Shown here: piece after piece, positions 22,435-33,296 of the stretch
How the letters are laid out: every line of letters starts with the position of its first letter
How positions within the stretch are numbered: position 1 is the first letter of the stretch
Source: Pisolithus tinctorius
Lineage: Eukaryota > Basidiomycota > Agaricomycetes > Boletales > Pisolithaceae
Direction of reading: 5' to 3'
DNA: 64,000 nucleotides
Assembly (NCBI GenBank): GCA_024663395.1
Contig: JANFAH010000071.1
Span: 62,001-126,000 of the forward strand
Notes under the pieces: generated by a model
Databases searched by the model: none
What the model saw: the letters and a program-made list of their open reading frames with translations, nothing else
Told to the model about the DNA's origin: nothing
Position numbers and translations under genes: made by a program

Positions 22435-23535
22435 TTGTGCCAGGAGCACCTGCCATCAAAATTTCTCCCTCTTAGGTTTTTCTGCACTCCAGGTTCTGTG
22501 GAGGCACACCACCACTTGCACATCATTTGTCATTGGTGTTGGATTTGTTTGGTTTTCAGCAGCTTTCCACACTTTGACTCACAATGGGTACATGCTACCA
22601 CAAACCCAGATTCCTCCTCAGCAGTCAACTTGCACCACACCACTGCCCTGGTGTCCTTAGGGACAGCCAGAAGGTTGCCTGGTGAAGTCAGTAACTTCAG
22701 GGGCTTCTCAGCCCACAAATGCACTACACCCATCCCTAATCAACCTCCTGCACCCACTAATGATATGGATGATGAACTGGACCCAGATGAACCAGATGAC
22801 TTCAATCCTGGTGGTGATGACCCTGGTGATGATGGTCCTGGCAACAACAGGCCAGGAGATGACCTGGATAATGATGATGAAGAACCCCTCCCAGAAGATG
22901 ATGTCAAGCCTGGTGTAACCATGCTTGACAATCTCATGAAAGCTATAGAACTCCTCACATGTAATGCTTGCACCAGCTCTGAATCATCCTCCAGAACCAA
23001 GTTGCATGAACTGGACACCTTTGATGGGACAGACCCAAAGAAGCTGCATGCATTTCTTATCCAGTGCAAACTCAACTTCTGGGACCAGCCCTGGGCCTTT
23101 TGAAGTGATCACACCAAGGTCACTTTCACACAGTCATTCCTGAAAGGGATGGCTCTTGAGTGGTTTGAACCAGACCTACTTGAGACTGAAGACCCAGAGG
23201 ACTGGACCTACTGGATGGATTCTTGGAAGGAATTCATCATAGAACTCCAGACCACCTTTGGACCCCATGACCCAGTGGCTGACACTGAAAGCCAGCTAGA
23301 CCACCTTCAGATGAAAGACAATCACTGGGTCAACAAGTACATGGTCAAGTTCAACTAGTTGGCCTCCCAGGTCCAGGGGTACAGTGATGGCACCCTGTGC
23401 CACTTCTTCTACACTGGTCTCCCTGACCACATCAAGGATGAGGTCTGCCAGGTTGGCAAATCCAGAACCTTGCATGAACTTTGCCACCTAGCTCAGGAGA
23501 TTGACACACTACTGGGAATGCAAGGAGGAAGTTCA
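22435..23535 (+). pseudogene. gag: Decayed gypsy Gag, N-terminal and capsid part
   Basis: A continuous frame with an ATG at 22765 before an acidic, Asp/Asn/Gly/Pro-rich stretch. Then comes a capsid region typical of agaricomycete gypsy Gag (FDGTDPKKLHAFL, then WF.P, DPVADTESQL, YTGLPDHIKDE). TGA at 23101 fits CGA and TAG at 23356 fits CAG. A solo LTR-B interrupts it at 23536. Confidence 0.8.
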
Positions 23536-23769
23536 TGTTCATATGTGGTGCCTGTGCACCTCATTTCGCAGTTTGTCTTTTATTATGTGCTTTTCTCACT
23601 CTACAGACTTGTAGTGGACACTTAGCTGTGCTCTAAGTGTCCTTGGTTTGCTTTTGTTTACTATTTACATTTGTTTATCATTTTTGTGCACTTACTGCTC
23701 TGTGCCCAGTGATATTTTCTTCAGTCTCTTACACTGGGCACAAGGCCTTAAACTTGGGTTGTTTGAACA
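23536..23769 (+). repeat. Solo LTR, family B
   Basis: 234 bp, TGTTCATATG...TTTGAACA, with target duplication GTTCA at 23531-23535 and 23770-23774. It contains GGTGCCTGTGCACC near its start and one copy of the AGTCTCTTACACTGGGCACA unit. It interrupts the gypsy gag. Confidence 0.92.
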
Positions 23770-23774
23770 GTTCA

Positions 23775-24171
23775 GTGGTCCAGTAAGCACCAGGGGTCAT
23801 CCTCTGGTAACAAGTCAACTCCCAACCCTGGTCACAATGCCCAGTCTAAGCCCAGTCAGGAGAAATCCAAGACCAGCAATAACTCAAATGGCAACTCCAG
23901 TAACCAGTCTTCATCTAAATCCACTTCAACTGGTCAGACTGGCACTAACACATCCAAGCTGGACTTGAGCAAGTTGGGAAAGGATGGCAAGTTGACACCA
24001 GAGGAGGGCAAGCATTGTAAAGACAACAACCTCTGCATGTTTTGTGGGGGCACCAGACATTTCACAGATAAGTGTCCCAAGAAAGCCAGGAAAGCCAAAG
24101 CTCATGCTGTGGCCACCTCTGAGGCAGCACCAGCCTCAACCTTGGGCTCTGCCCCCAAGGCAAAAAAATAG
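23775..24171 (+). pseudogene. gag: Decayed gypsy Gag, C-terminal part with zinc knuckle
   Basis: A Ser/Asn/Lys/Gln-rich linker, then the LGKDGKLTPEE segment and a knuckle-like CX2CX4HX4C (CMFCGGTRHFTDKC). The frame is offset by one base from the part left of the LTR, so there is an additional indel. It ends TAG at 24169-24171. Confidence 0.75.
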
Positions 24172-24307
24172 GTGGCAGCTCTCAGGACTCTGCACAGACT
24201 GAGAGCTGCATTGACTCCAGCTGTGCACTCATGGAGGCTCATCTCAATGTGTCCACTCTTTCCAATCCAAATTCATTAACTCCCCATGTTTCTATTGTCA
24301 GCACAGT

Positions 24308-25006
24308 TTGCCCTGGTTTTGTACTCTAGTGGACTCCAGTTCCACACATAGTTTTATAGATAAAGAATTTGCCAATCAACACTCATTTAACCCTTACTTC
24401 ATACCCCCTATCCAACTCTGGCTCTTTGATGGGTCATCAAACTTCATTATCACTCAAGCAGTAGATCTTTCAGTTCAGTTTGCAACCAGCAATGTCACCC
24501 TGGTAACCCTGTTCTTAGCCCTGTTGGATTCTGAATGTAAGATAGTCCTTGGACATGACTGGCTCACCTGCTGCAATCCATTGATTGATTGGGTACTGAG
24601 CAGTCTAACTTTCCAGACACCTACAGTAGGAATGCCAACCCTGTTGACAACCCCTGCCACACCAGTCTTAACCAGTCTTCCCAATCCCAGTCTACCTAAC
24701 CAACCCAACCCCAGCCCTGTGTCATCTGTACTGTCTGTCAACTCACTGGTTTGCACACCCCTGAAGGCTCCCCCTATTGCCCTGATCAATGCAGCTGCAT
24801 ATGTATGTACTTGCAAGCTAGAGGGATCCGCCCAATTCCAGCTTCATCTACACCCACTGGACCTGGACCTGGCCTGGTCTGCCTCTACCAGCCCTCCACC
24901 AGACTTGGCTGGTGTACCAAACCCTGTCACTGCTGCCCACACCATTGGAACCACCATCAGGATCATCAGGGTCAGGGTCAGGTCCATCATCTCAGTTATG
25001 AGGTGA
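24308..25006 (+). pseudogene. Decayed gypsy aspartic protease fragment
   Basis: The segment LVDSSSTHSFID matches the retropepsin active-site pattern D-S-G-A-T-x-x-F-I-D with Ser for Gly, so the catalytic loop is altered. KIVLGHDWL matches the downstream ILG..WL motif of the fold. A Pro/Asn/Ser-rich tail follows. No reverse transcriptase is present; the element is truncated near 25000. Confidence 0.7.
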
Positions 25007-25239
25007 TGGAGTGTGTGGAAGACAGTCAGATGGAGGTCAGAATGACCAGCTTGCAAAGTGCTTTCACCTTCAGTGCAAGAGTGGCATTGAGTGGAAAAGG
25101 TTTGGAATTGTTCAATGATGGAAGGGAGATGACATGGATCAGCCAGCACCAGTGAGGTTGTCAGCAACCTCTCTTTGCAATTGAGCTCAAGTTCTAATGG
25201 CATAAGTTTCTTAGAAGACAGAAAATGAGATTGTACAAG

Positions 25240-25600
25240 TGTGAGTATGAATATACTGTCAAGTCCAGGCTTACTCTGACCAACTCCAATGCTAGACAGG
25301 GTCTGGGGAGAGGTGCAGAAGCAAGTCCAACACAGATGAATGGAACTCCAACTAGTGGAGGGTCAGCAGGGATGAAGTCTGCTGAGAAAGAAGTGGAGTA
25401 GAGTGAGGGTGTTGGGTTTAGCTTGTGTGCTACCCCCTTGCACAATCTCAGCCATCATATTTCAGAGGTAGAGACCAGATGGAAGATTGGAGATAACTCC
25501 AACAGACAGAAGATGAAGAGAGAAGGAGTAGGAACTTAGGTGATATTCATACTGAAGAATAGCAGAGTACTGTACATGCTTTTATACTATTATGGAAGTA
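25240..25600 (+). repeat. Dispersed repeat R3, copy
   Basis: A GTTGGGTTTAGCTTGTGTGC segment followed by a C-run and TTTCAGAGGTAGAG (about 25408-25470) matches 58732-58800 and, in reverse, 62812-62875. A weaker relative lies at about 27330-27370. It is probably part of an old LTR or promoter-type repeat. Confidence 0.5.
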
Positions 25601-26184
25601 CAGTAACCAGAATCAGAATTGACATATGGAGACTTGTAAATTTGCAAGTAAAAACTTCCTGGACAATGAATGAAGGGAGGACAGAGAACATATGATGGGT
25701 AACACAGAACAAGCCAAAAAGGAAACAGTCCAAGTGCTGGACCATGCAGTGCACATGCTGCAGAGTACCTGACTGCACACTGTCAAGGAGAAGTCCACAG
25801 GACAGTCACATGACCTCTTAGAGGACAGTCTGTGCAGTCCAATGAGAGACTGGTACAAGTCTGACAGAAGGCAGAGCAGAGGAGACTTGTAAATGGTAGA
25901 GTATGGGCAGAGTTGGTGCAGAGAGTGTGAATGAGTGGCAGATTAGGGTGCAGAGTCAGTAGGGACTTAGAGTAAACACATGGTCATGACAATTGTACAG
26001 CTACAATCTAATTGACACAGGTTACACCTCTTTCATTTTCTGTCTTGGACTCTACTGGCCCTTGCCTTGTGGCAATACATATGATTACCCTTGATGTCAT
26101 TGATGATGTCATACAGACATGCATAGTACACATGTAGGGACCTTGTAGTTATATATAAACCCCAATGCCAACACCCTGAGTCCC
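25601..26184. other. No gene recognised
   Basis: CpG-poor sequence without an ORF, LTR or repeat that I can support. Confidence 0.4.
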
Positions 26185-26189
26185 CATTC

Positions 26190-26365
26190 TGTTGCAATAA
26201 ATGCGACCAGACAGGGGATTGAACCCTGGACCTCCCAGGTTTCGACTGGGTGCTCTAACCACTGAGCTATTTGGTCAAGGTATCTAGGCTTACTTGGTGT
26301 GGTTTAACCACCAAGTGCTAGTAGGGACTAGCGTTGCTGAGTGCTGGAGTACTACACCTGCAACA
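26190..26365 (-). repeat. TRIM copy A, 3' LTR
   Basis: 176 bp with terminal inverted repeats TGTTGCA/TGCAACA. It holds a tRNA-like sequence and two hairpins (GCTAGT-CCCT-ACTAGC and an ACTTGGTG/CACCAAGT stem). Confidence 0.9.
26205..26276 (-). tRNA. tRNA-Phe-like sequence inside TRIM LTR (copy A, 3' LTR)
   Basis: A 72-nt cloverleaf on the minus strand: D stem GCTC/GAGC, T stem CAGGG/CCCTG, anticodon arm CCCAG-TCGAAAC-CTGGG with GAA in the anticodon position but C at position 33. A box TAGCTCAGTGG and B box GGTTCAATCCC are intact. It is part of the retroelement and not an ordinary host tRNA gene. Confidence 0.7.
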
Positions 26366-26635
26366 GCCTCCCCTAAACCAGTGCACAGCAACAAGGCGCA
26401 AGCGTGGGAATTCATTGCCTAAAGTGGCCATTGCCTCATCCAAGGTCTTACAGCATGCTGCCTCCTGTGAAGGTCTTACGAGGCTCAGGGGCCATTGCCT
26501 TAATTGGTAGGGCTTACACATGTTGCCTCGGTCCAGGTCTTACCAGGCACTACTAGGTCTTATCAGCGAAAACCCACCGTGGGAATCCATTGCCTTAAGC
26601 AGAAAGGACTTATCAGGACCAGTCCCACAAGTGCC

Positions 26636-26649
26636 CGGGGCTCATAACC
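26636..26649 (-). promoter_or_regulatory. TRIM copy A primer-binding site
   Basis: GGTTATGAGCCCCG on the minus strand directly follows the 5' LTR. It is the same 14 nt as in alpha, beta and gamma, and matches the initiator tRNA-Met anticodon arm. Confidence 0.8.
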
Positions 26650-26825
26650 TGTTGCAATAAATGCGACCAGACAGGGGATTGAACCCTGGACCTCCCAGGT
26701 TTCGACCGGGTGCTCTAACCACTGAGCTATTTGGTCAAGGTATCTAGGCTTACTTGGTGTGGTTTAACCACCAAGTGCTAGTAGGGACTAGCGTTGCTGA
26801 GTGCTGGAGTACTACACCTGCAACA
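26650..26825 (-). repeat. TRIM copy A, 5' LTR
   Basis: 176 bp, one base different from 26190-26365 (in the anticodon stem). Confidence 0.9.
26665..26736 (-). tRNA. tRNA-Phe-like sequence inside TRIM LTR (copy A, 5' LTR)
   Basis: Same fold as 26205-26276, anticodon arm CCCGG-TCGAAAC-CTGGG with GAA. The acceptor stem GACCAAA/TCTGGTC pairs with one mismatch. Confidence 0.7.
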
Positions 26826-26830
26826 CATTC

Positions 26831-27589
26831 AAGTTCTCTTTTGGGTCTTTGCTCTAAAGACTCCCATCCTATTCCTTTGCCTTTGAGTGATGGTAGATTA
26901 GCCTGAGGCATATGTCTTAGGGTTATCTCAGTCTCCCACTACATTTATAATCTTGCAAGTCCAAGCTGGTCACATACAAAGTTTGTCTATTTGAAGAACT
27001 CAAACATTAACCTGCTTTTTTGGACCTGCATCTGATTAATCAGGCTGCACCATATCAGTATGTAGTCAGACCAGTACTATTGTCAAGTACGGGTTTACCC
27101 TTGGGTGACCAGGCTTCAAGACCAGGTGACAGGGGCTAAGACCAAGTGGCCAAAGTCAAGGCCAGGAGATAGGGGCCAAGTCCAGTTGGACCGGAGTTGA
27201 GGCTGGAGGTTGGGGGCTAAGTCTGGAGGACTGGACTTAAGGCTGGGAGTGTGGGAATAAGGCCAGTAGTGTGGAAAACCAACCGGTCTTGGAGTGCACA
27301 CAGGGGGAAGCCGGTCCAGGGTTGGATCTACCTCCCTTGGTCTCAGCTTATGTGCTGTACCCTTATGCAAGCCAGTGAGAGGTCCAGGACAGGGGCTGGG
27401 GATAGCTTAAGGCTCGGCCTTAGCTATAGAGTAGTCTCGAGGGGTAATACAGAGTTGAGGGTAATACTTAATTGATATTCTGACTGGGGTGCTATGAAGT
27501 ATGTACAGGGGTTAAATACATGAGGCTGGTCTGGGATAATGAACATAGAGCCAGACTTGTTAATAAGCTATTAGCAAGAAGATTAGCAA
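26831..27589. other. No gene recognised; old repeat sequence
   Basis: About 27110-27250 is made of short variants of GGGGCTAAG-CCAG-TGG words (a decayed minisatellite). 27330-27370 resembles repeat R3. No coding sequence is supported. Confidence 0.4.
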
Positions 27590-27594
27590 GAGTG

Positions 27595-27768
27595 TGTTGC
27601 AAGTGTAATACTCCAGCACTCAGCAATGCTAGTCCCTACTAGCACTTGGTGGTTAAACCACACCAAGTAAGCCCTGATACCTTGACCAAATAGCTCAGTG
27701 GTTAGAGCACCTGGTCAAAATGGGAGGTCCAGGGTTCAATCCCCTGTCTGGTTGCATTTATTGCAACA
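27595..27768 (+). repeat. Solo TRIM LTR (copy B)
   Basis: 174 bp, TGTTGCA...TGCAACA, target duplication GAGTG at 27590-27594 and 27769-27773. It lacks two bases in the anticodon arm compared with the other copies. Confidence 0.92.
27684..27753 (+). tRNA. tRNA-like sequence in TRIM solo LTR B (degraded anticodon arm)
   Basis: A and B boxes and the D and T arms are intact. The anticodon arm is damaged by a 2-nt loss. Confidence 0.6.
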
Positions 27769-27773
27769 GAGTG

Positions 27774-28654
27774 TGGATAGCCACAGTGGCTATGCAGAGG
27801 CTAATAGCCAAAGTCCAGGTGATCAGCATAACCAGGGTCAGACACAGGATTTGTACAGTAAGCAGAGTTAGACAAAAGGATGAGACTAAATATAGCACAA
27901 ACAAAGGAAAACAGACCGGAGTTATGTCCAGATGACCTGGACATGGACCTGGGAGGACTGGGGTGGAGCAGCACAAGGCCAGAAGGCCAGAATGGACCGG
28001 AGATAGGGGTAAAAGAGTGGACTTGAGTTATCCAGGCTGGGGTTGGGTTATCTAGGACCAGAGTTGGGTTTTCTAGGCTGGACTAGGACTGGGCTTGACC
28101 GGAGATAGGGACTAGGGGTCCAGACTGGACTGGGTCCGAGTCCGAGAGTCATGGATATGACAACTATGCCCAATATCAAGAACTCACCTGTTTTTGTCCA
28201 ACTGATGTTTTTCTTCAGAAAGTGAGCAAGTTCCCACTCATCATTGTCACAGGATGGGTGCCCACATACTCTCTTGATTAGCAATTTCCTCAGCCTTCAT
28301 GACTTCAAACACAGTTTTGCTTGACCCAAGAATCTTAGCTGCAACCCTGGTTCAATATGACAAGTGATGGCATATCAACAAAGTGCCATTGCACTTATCT
28401 TCCAATTTTTGGTTCTTTTTTTTTGGCTGGCTCTAAGTTGTTGTGTGTGAAGTGTAGCATAAAAGGGATGGGAATTGTGCTTTGTGTCTCTAGGACCAAA
28501 TTTAGTACTTGCTCTTGGCTACAGAATAGTACCTTTGTCATGTGATTTGGCTGACAGGCAGTGGAGATATCATTGATTTAAAACTGCAATACCATTGAAA
28601 GGGTTTTTTCACTTTTGAATTGAAAAGGGTATTTGGAGAACCAGATGCTGATAT
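27774..28654. other. No gene recognised
   Basis: CpG-poor sequence with GGACTGG/CCAGAC word repeats (27950-28140). No coding sequence is supported. Confidence 0.4.
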
Positions 28655-28890
28655 CTCAGGAGGGATGGGGAGAATATGATTACATAATAAACCACATGAT
28701 CTTCTGGATGATTTGTCATTGTGTAAACAATGATAAACAATGGATTTGTACTGATAAGCCCCCTTCTTATACCACAACTCAAGAAATCATCTCTCCAGCT
28801 CACATGGTCATTCTCTCAGGGAAATCTTATCAAATACTGGTTGCCATTACAGTACTATCTGTATAATATGCTTTCAGAACCATCAGTCCC
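28655..28890 (-). repeat. Dispersed repeat R1, copy 2
   Basis: Reverse complement of the R1 copy at 18817-19110. It includes the TGATTACATAATAAACCACATGATC-type end, whose CACATGAT/TTACATAA words resemble the subterminal motifs of the palindromic element. Confidence 0.65.
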
Positions 28891-29069
28891 TTCAAAATAT
28901 GGGAAAGTTTGGGGAATGCTGGGGGGAGGGTGCAATGTATTTGAAGTGGTTGATGGGGTGACCAAGGCAAGGACATCACAACAACTTGATTGACTTGATC
29001 ATATGGTATCATGAGCATTCACAGACATGAATAGAAGAGCAGAGAATTGTACATGTGACAGTGACAGGG

Positions 29070-29560
29070 ACTAGGAAAAACAAGCAACTGGTTGCTTATC
29101 TGGAATAGGAATGGAACTGCTACTAGCAAGCTCAAAGCAGACAAAGGAATGACAGACCAGTGACTGATAAGCACAACCACTACCTGGAAATGACTGACTA
29201 CCAACTACCAACTACCAACTGGAAGTGCCATGGACAGACTACTGATGGCAAGGGATCAAGGCTGAACTGGCAAGTATGAGTATAGAAAATAAGTGACCAG
29301 TTGCTTATATGGACTGGTAAGAGAGACAATACTGGTGAGTGACAAGTGCCTGACAACTGACAACTGAAATGCAACTACCAACTACTGACTGGTGACTGGT
29401 GATGACAGACTACTGACTACAAGGGATGGAGGGTTGACTGATGAATGGATGACAACAAAATGAGCAACTGGTTGCTTATTTGGACTATACAGCCCCTGGG
29501 GGAATTATAATTACAAACTCCTGACTATAATTTGGGGGAAATAATGCTGGGAGTCAATAG
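29070..29560. repeat. Decayed tandem repeat (minisatellite), about 190-bp period
   Basis: A unit carrying GCAACTGGTTGCTTAT (or GACCAGTTGCTTAT) followed by TGGAC/TGGAAT recurs at about 29085, 29290 and 29465. The units also contain runs of CAACTAC-type trimers and GACTACTGA-GGCAAGGGAT-like segments. Confidence 0.55.
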
Positions 29561-29600
29561 ATATGTCCATTGGAATGTCCCAGGTGACATTTGAATGACA

Positions 29601-30376
29601 TCAGCAGTCAGGAAAAAAATCTACAGGGGGTGGAAGGATGGTCAGACCATGAAGCTCTTCAGAAATACTTCTGGGAGGCTGGAAATCATTTCCATTGTCT
29701 TCAGTGGCATTGACAACACCCAGGACATCCATCCCTGGCAAGCTGGCAGCCCCTCCTGATGTTACTGGATTGGCATCCCTGGGGTATGAGGAGGGGATCA
29801 GGTATGTCAATGAAACAAATATGGGGACATTTCTAATGCAATTCTGATGGTCTTGTAATGTCATATGGATGGGGTAGACATGATTTAGACAGACAGATCA
29901 ATCTCTGAAATTGTATTGATGGAGTGAACATGGGGAGGGGGAGGGGTAACATATCTTACATGGATATTCTGACACCTAGGAGCCCTGCAACCATTGCCAT
30001 CATTGGTTGTGACTTTCAGGCCCTCCAGGACAACCATTCCTGACAAGCTGTTGTGCTTCCTAAATTTTACAGGATTAGCACCCCCAGGATATGAGGAGGG
30101 GGAACAGGCAGGTCGATGAAATGACACATAGGGTCCTTTCTGGTGCAATCCAAATGGTCCTTCCACGTCATAGAAGTGGCAAAGACATGATATGGACAGC
30201 TGGATTGATCTGGAATTGTTTTGATGGAGTGAAGCTGAAGAGGGGGGGTTCATGTTGGGGTCAGGTATCATCCCAAGATGCCAAACATGCAGTGTAGTAC
30301 ACCCAGAATTGCCACATACCTGATCAGACTGCACTAGGCAACACTGGGATTCAGCTCCACAGGAATAGAACCACAA
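29601..30376 (-). repeat. Tandem coding-like repeats, hypothetical
   Basis: Two minus-strand ORFs (29601-29864 and 29885-30376) encode related segments: SSYP-x-x-ANPV, then L-x-GM-V-L, then NDGNG/DNGND and a Pro-rich end. The underlying DNA is a tandem repeat of roughly 300 bp. It may be a decayed repeat-containing gene. I do not recognise a family. Confidence 0.4.
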
Positions 30377-30470
30377 TCTATATCAACATTGCATGAATCA
30401 CTTTCACCCTCTGTACCCATATCCTTGCCTTCCCTCCCCATCCCTCTGCTTTCCTCCATGAGGTGGTCCC

Positions 30471-32506
30471 CTAACCCTCCACCCTATGCAAGGCCTTCCC
30501 TCTCCTTGCTGGGGGCTTTTGAGCATTCTTTGCCTTTGATGACTTCTTTGTCTGTGCCTCTTTCAGCTTCTGCCTTTCTAAGATGAGGGTCTTCCTAGCC
30601 AGTAGTTCATCATATCCAACATGCTCCCTGAGCTCCATCTGCAGTGCATTCCTGGGCTTTACCACTTGAGATGCTTGTCTCCTGGCCTGCTGCTGTTCCC
30701 TCTCAGTGGAAATCCCCTTGATCTTGTAGAACTTGAGATTCATCACCAGAACTGTTACAGTGGTGCCTCTGCACCTCTGTTCGCATTTTCATTCATTCTA
30801 CTGTTATGTGCTATACTAATATTGTCTAACTTCGCATTCCTACACTATACAGTGTTATGGTATGTTGTGACTGTTTGTTTTCCTTTGTTTACCATTTTTG
30901 TGCACTTAGCAATTCTGTGTGCCCAGTGTATTTTCTCTTCAGTCTCTTACACTGGGCACAAGGCCTACTTTGTGGGATATTTTAACAAGAACCACCTTTT
31001 CACCCTCTTCGCAGGACTCTTTGCACTCCCTTTGGTCACATCAGGTATTATCTGAAGGATGGTGAATATCCTGCTGAGGTGGTCCAGGACCTCAAACTCC
31101 TCCAGGGGTGTCCTGTCCTTCATCACCTGGTGATACTCCCAAATATAGCCAGGCTTTGTCCAGAAGACACTCCATGGAGACCTCTGTGAAGGTTGTCCTG
31201 CTGTGGGTCCTGGGAAAAACAGATTGACCCTCTCTGTAAAGCTTGACTGTCAGCAACCAGCCCCTGCACTCCCTGGTATTTCGACATTGCAGGGCTTGAA
31301 TTCACAAGCATGTATTGTCCTGAAGATCTCATTCAGAGTCCAACTCTGAATGGCATCTTCCAAAGACATTGGCTTTGGTTTCCCCTCTGGACCTGTCAGC
31401 CAAGTCACATCCAAGTGGATCCAAAGCTGACAGGTAAACAGAATGAAAAGTTTCCCTACCACTGTCTCCAGACTGGACAGTTGGGCCAACCACTTCCAGT
31501 CCTGCATGATCAACCAAGGCTGCAGTTCAATGGTCCTTGTCAATTTTGGACCATATCAGCCTGCTGCTGATGGGAAATTGATCCACTTCATCCAGAGGGG
31601 AAATCCTTGGCCAGGCAGGTCATCCATCACCACTCTTCAACTTTCCCTCCATCAGCTTGAGCACCTCCAGGTTATCATGATCCTGAACTTCCAGAAGATG
31701 GGGAACATGATGCAAGTCCAGGTCCAAAAAAGAAGAACATTCTGAACCACTCACACCCTGGAGACCTGGAGAATGGCCATGGACTCTCTCACATGGAAGT
31801 TGAGGATTATTGTGATGGTGGACATGCACTGAATCATGTGGCAGATGATGCTAGTCAGAATCCCAAGGTTGGGTAGTTAAAGTGCCTTGAGAGAGATATA
31901 AGCCAACTGGAGGGCCATGATGCATCCAGCCATAAATTCCATCTATACTTTGGTCATGATCCTGAGAATAGGATGGGAGGCTAAAAGCTCTTCGATCTGC
32001 AAAGATGGAAGCATCAGATATGACCATGATCAAGCTTGGAAATATATCACCCTTTGTGGGACCACCAGTATTGCCTGCTCCACAGCAGCCCCACTCATCC
32101 TGTACTTGTCTTGCACCCCATACTACCTCTTCTTTGCATCTCCAGAATACATGTTGATGGCCTGCATGCATTCCCTGATGAAGTTGTTCTTCAGAGCATG
32201 AGCATCCTTGTCCATGGAAAAGATGGGGCTATTGTCATTAGGTTGGATCACCTCATAGGCCAGATTATGAGCACTTTTGAAAGCAATGTGAGTTTGCCTT
32301 GCTCACTCCTGTGACATCTCTGCTTGGATCCCCCCATACCATCCAAGCATGCAAGTGTGGTGGGCATTTCCTCATGAATATGGCATGCTTTTGTGTCATC
32401 TCATCCCTGAGGATCATCCTGGGGAAGCAAATGTAGACATTCATGGTGCCAGCAGCATTGCTCAAGGCACCAAACACTGTGTGAGGAACCCCACAGAGGA
32501 AATGCC
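30471..32506 (-). pseudogene. Decayed hypothetical gene, split by a solo LTR
   Basis: Coding-like segments continue on the minus strand with several frame changes. From 5' to 3' they are a stretch with NAAGTMNVYICFPRM near 32440, an internal part at 31250-31543, a VFWTKPGYIWEY segment near 31170, and a Lys/Gln/Arg-rich coiled-coil-like C-terminus at 30471-30746. A solo LTR-A (30753-30987) separates the last part and an LTR-B fragment abuts the 5' end at 32507. It resembles large hypothetical proteins I associate with agaricomycetes, but I cannot name it. Confidence 0.4.
30753..30987 (+). repeat. Solo LTR, family A
   Basis: 235 bp, TGTTACAGTG...TTTTAACA, target duplication AGAAC at 30748-30752 and 30988-30992. 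This is the short LTR form, with one copy of the TCTCTTACACTGGGCACAAG unit. Confidence 0.92.
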
Positions 32507-32617
32507 TGTTCATATTGGGTGCCTGTGCACCTCAGAGTTCGCATTTATTATGTTGTTATATGTCCTATTGACCATGCAGATTAGCATTGGACACTTAGCT
32601 TCGCTCTAAGTGTCCTT
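32507..32617 (+). repeat. LTR family B fragment
   Basis: It starts TGTTCATATTGGGTGCCTGTG and ends in the ACACTTAG-CTTCGCT-CTAAGTGT hairpin, then diverges. 32670-32735 resembles an LTR start in reverse orientation. It may be the 5' LTR of the decayed plus-strand copia relic that follows. Confidence 0.6.
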
Positions 32618-32780
32618 AATAACACACAACATTGAATGTGATGAAAGCAATCATAGTGGCTTTGAATCAGTGCAGAAAATGATAGAATAAAGAAATAAAA
32701 TGAAGACAGAGGTGCAGAAGCACCATCATCAATGACCCCATCCCCCACACTCTTGCTCTTTCCTCCCTGAATTTGCCTCC

Positions 32781-33011
32781 ATGGCTGAGGGACACTCCCA
32801 TTCCTCACTCCCAGTGGCTAAACTCACCTCTGCCAACTACTCGACCTGGAAAGGCGATGTGAAGGCCGTTTTGTGCACAAAAGGGCTCTGGACCATTGTA
32901 AATGGAACTGAAACACATCCTGATGAGTCTAAAACCCAAGTGCACAACAAATGGGACCTCTGAACATATAGAGCAGTTGGTTAGCTCTACTTGGCACTGT
33001 CTAGCAAACAG
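32781..33011 (+). pseudogene. gag: Copia Gag N-terminal fragment (decayed plus-strand element)
   Basis: It starts MAEGHSHSS and matches the first 80 residues of gamma Gag (NYSTWKGDVKAVL, TKGLWTIV, WDL, LYLALSS), with two in-frame stops. It is truncated exactly at the LTR beginning at 33012. Confidence 0.8.
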
Positions 33012-33296
33012 TGTTCAAATAACCCAACCTGAAGGCCTTGTGCCCAGTGTAAGAGACTTTATTCAAGAGCTAAGTATTGACATTACCTTGTGCCCAGTGT
33101 AAGAGACTGAAGAGAAAATACACTAGGCACACAGAACTGCTAAGTGCGCAAAAATGATAAACAAGGGAAAACAAACAGTCACAACACACCACAACACTGT
33201 ATAGTGTAGGAATGCGAACTTAGACCATGTTAGTATAGCTAATAACAATAGAACAAGTGAAAATGCGAACAGAGGTGCAGAGGCACCACTGTAACA
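33012..33296 (-). repeat. LTR family A, 3' LTR of delta
   Basis: 285 bp, long form with two TCTCTTACACTGGGCACAAG units. Directly right of it (minus-strand upstream) lies the purine tract CAGGGGGGAG. Confidence 0.9.

Larger units (their letters stand above)
26190..26825 (-). mobile_element. Complete TRIM with tRNA-like LTRs (copy A)
   Basis: 636 bp: two 176-bp LTRs (26190-26365 and 26650-26825, one difference) flank a 284-bp internal domain. On the minus strand the left LTR is followed by a primer-binding site (26649-26636) and the right LTR is preceded by a purine tract (26379-26366). The target duplication is CATTC at 26185-26189 and 26826-26830. No protein is encoded. Length and structure are identical to copy E at 58900-59535, so this is a defined miniature LTR retrotransposon and not a SINE. 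Confidence 0.93.

Noticed and set aside
26190..26365. Reading the tRNA-like sequences as normal host tRNA genes or as a SINE
   Set aside because: Every copy sits inside a TGTTGCA...TGCAACA unit with an exact 5-bp duplication, and two copies have paired LTRs with primer site and purine tract. SINEs have an A-rich or simple-repeat tail and variable duplications.
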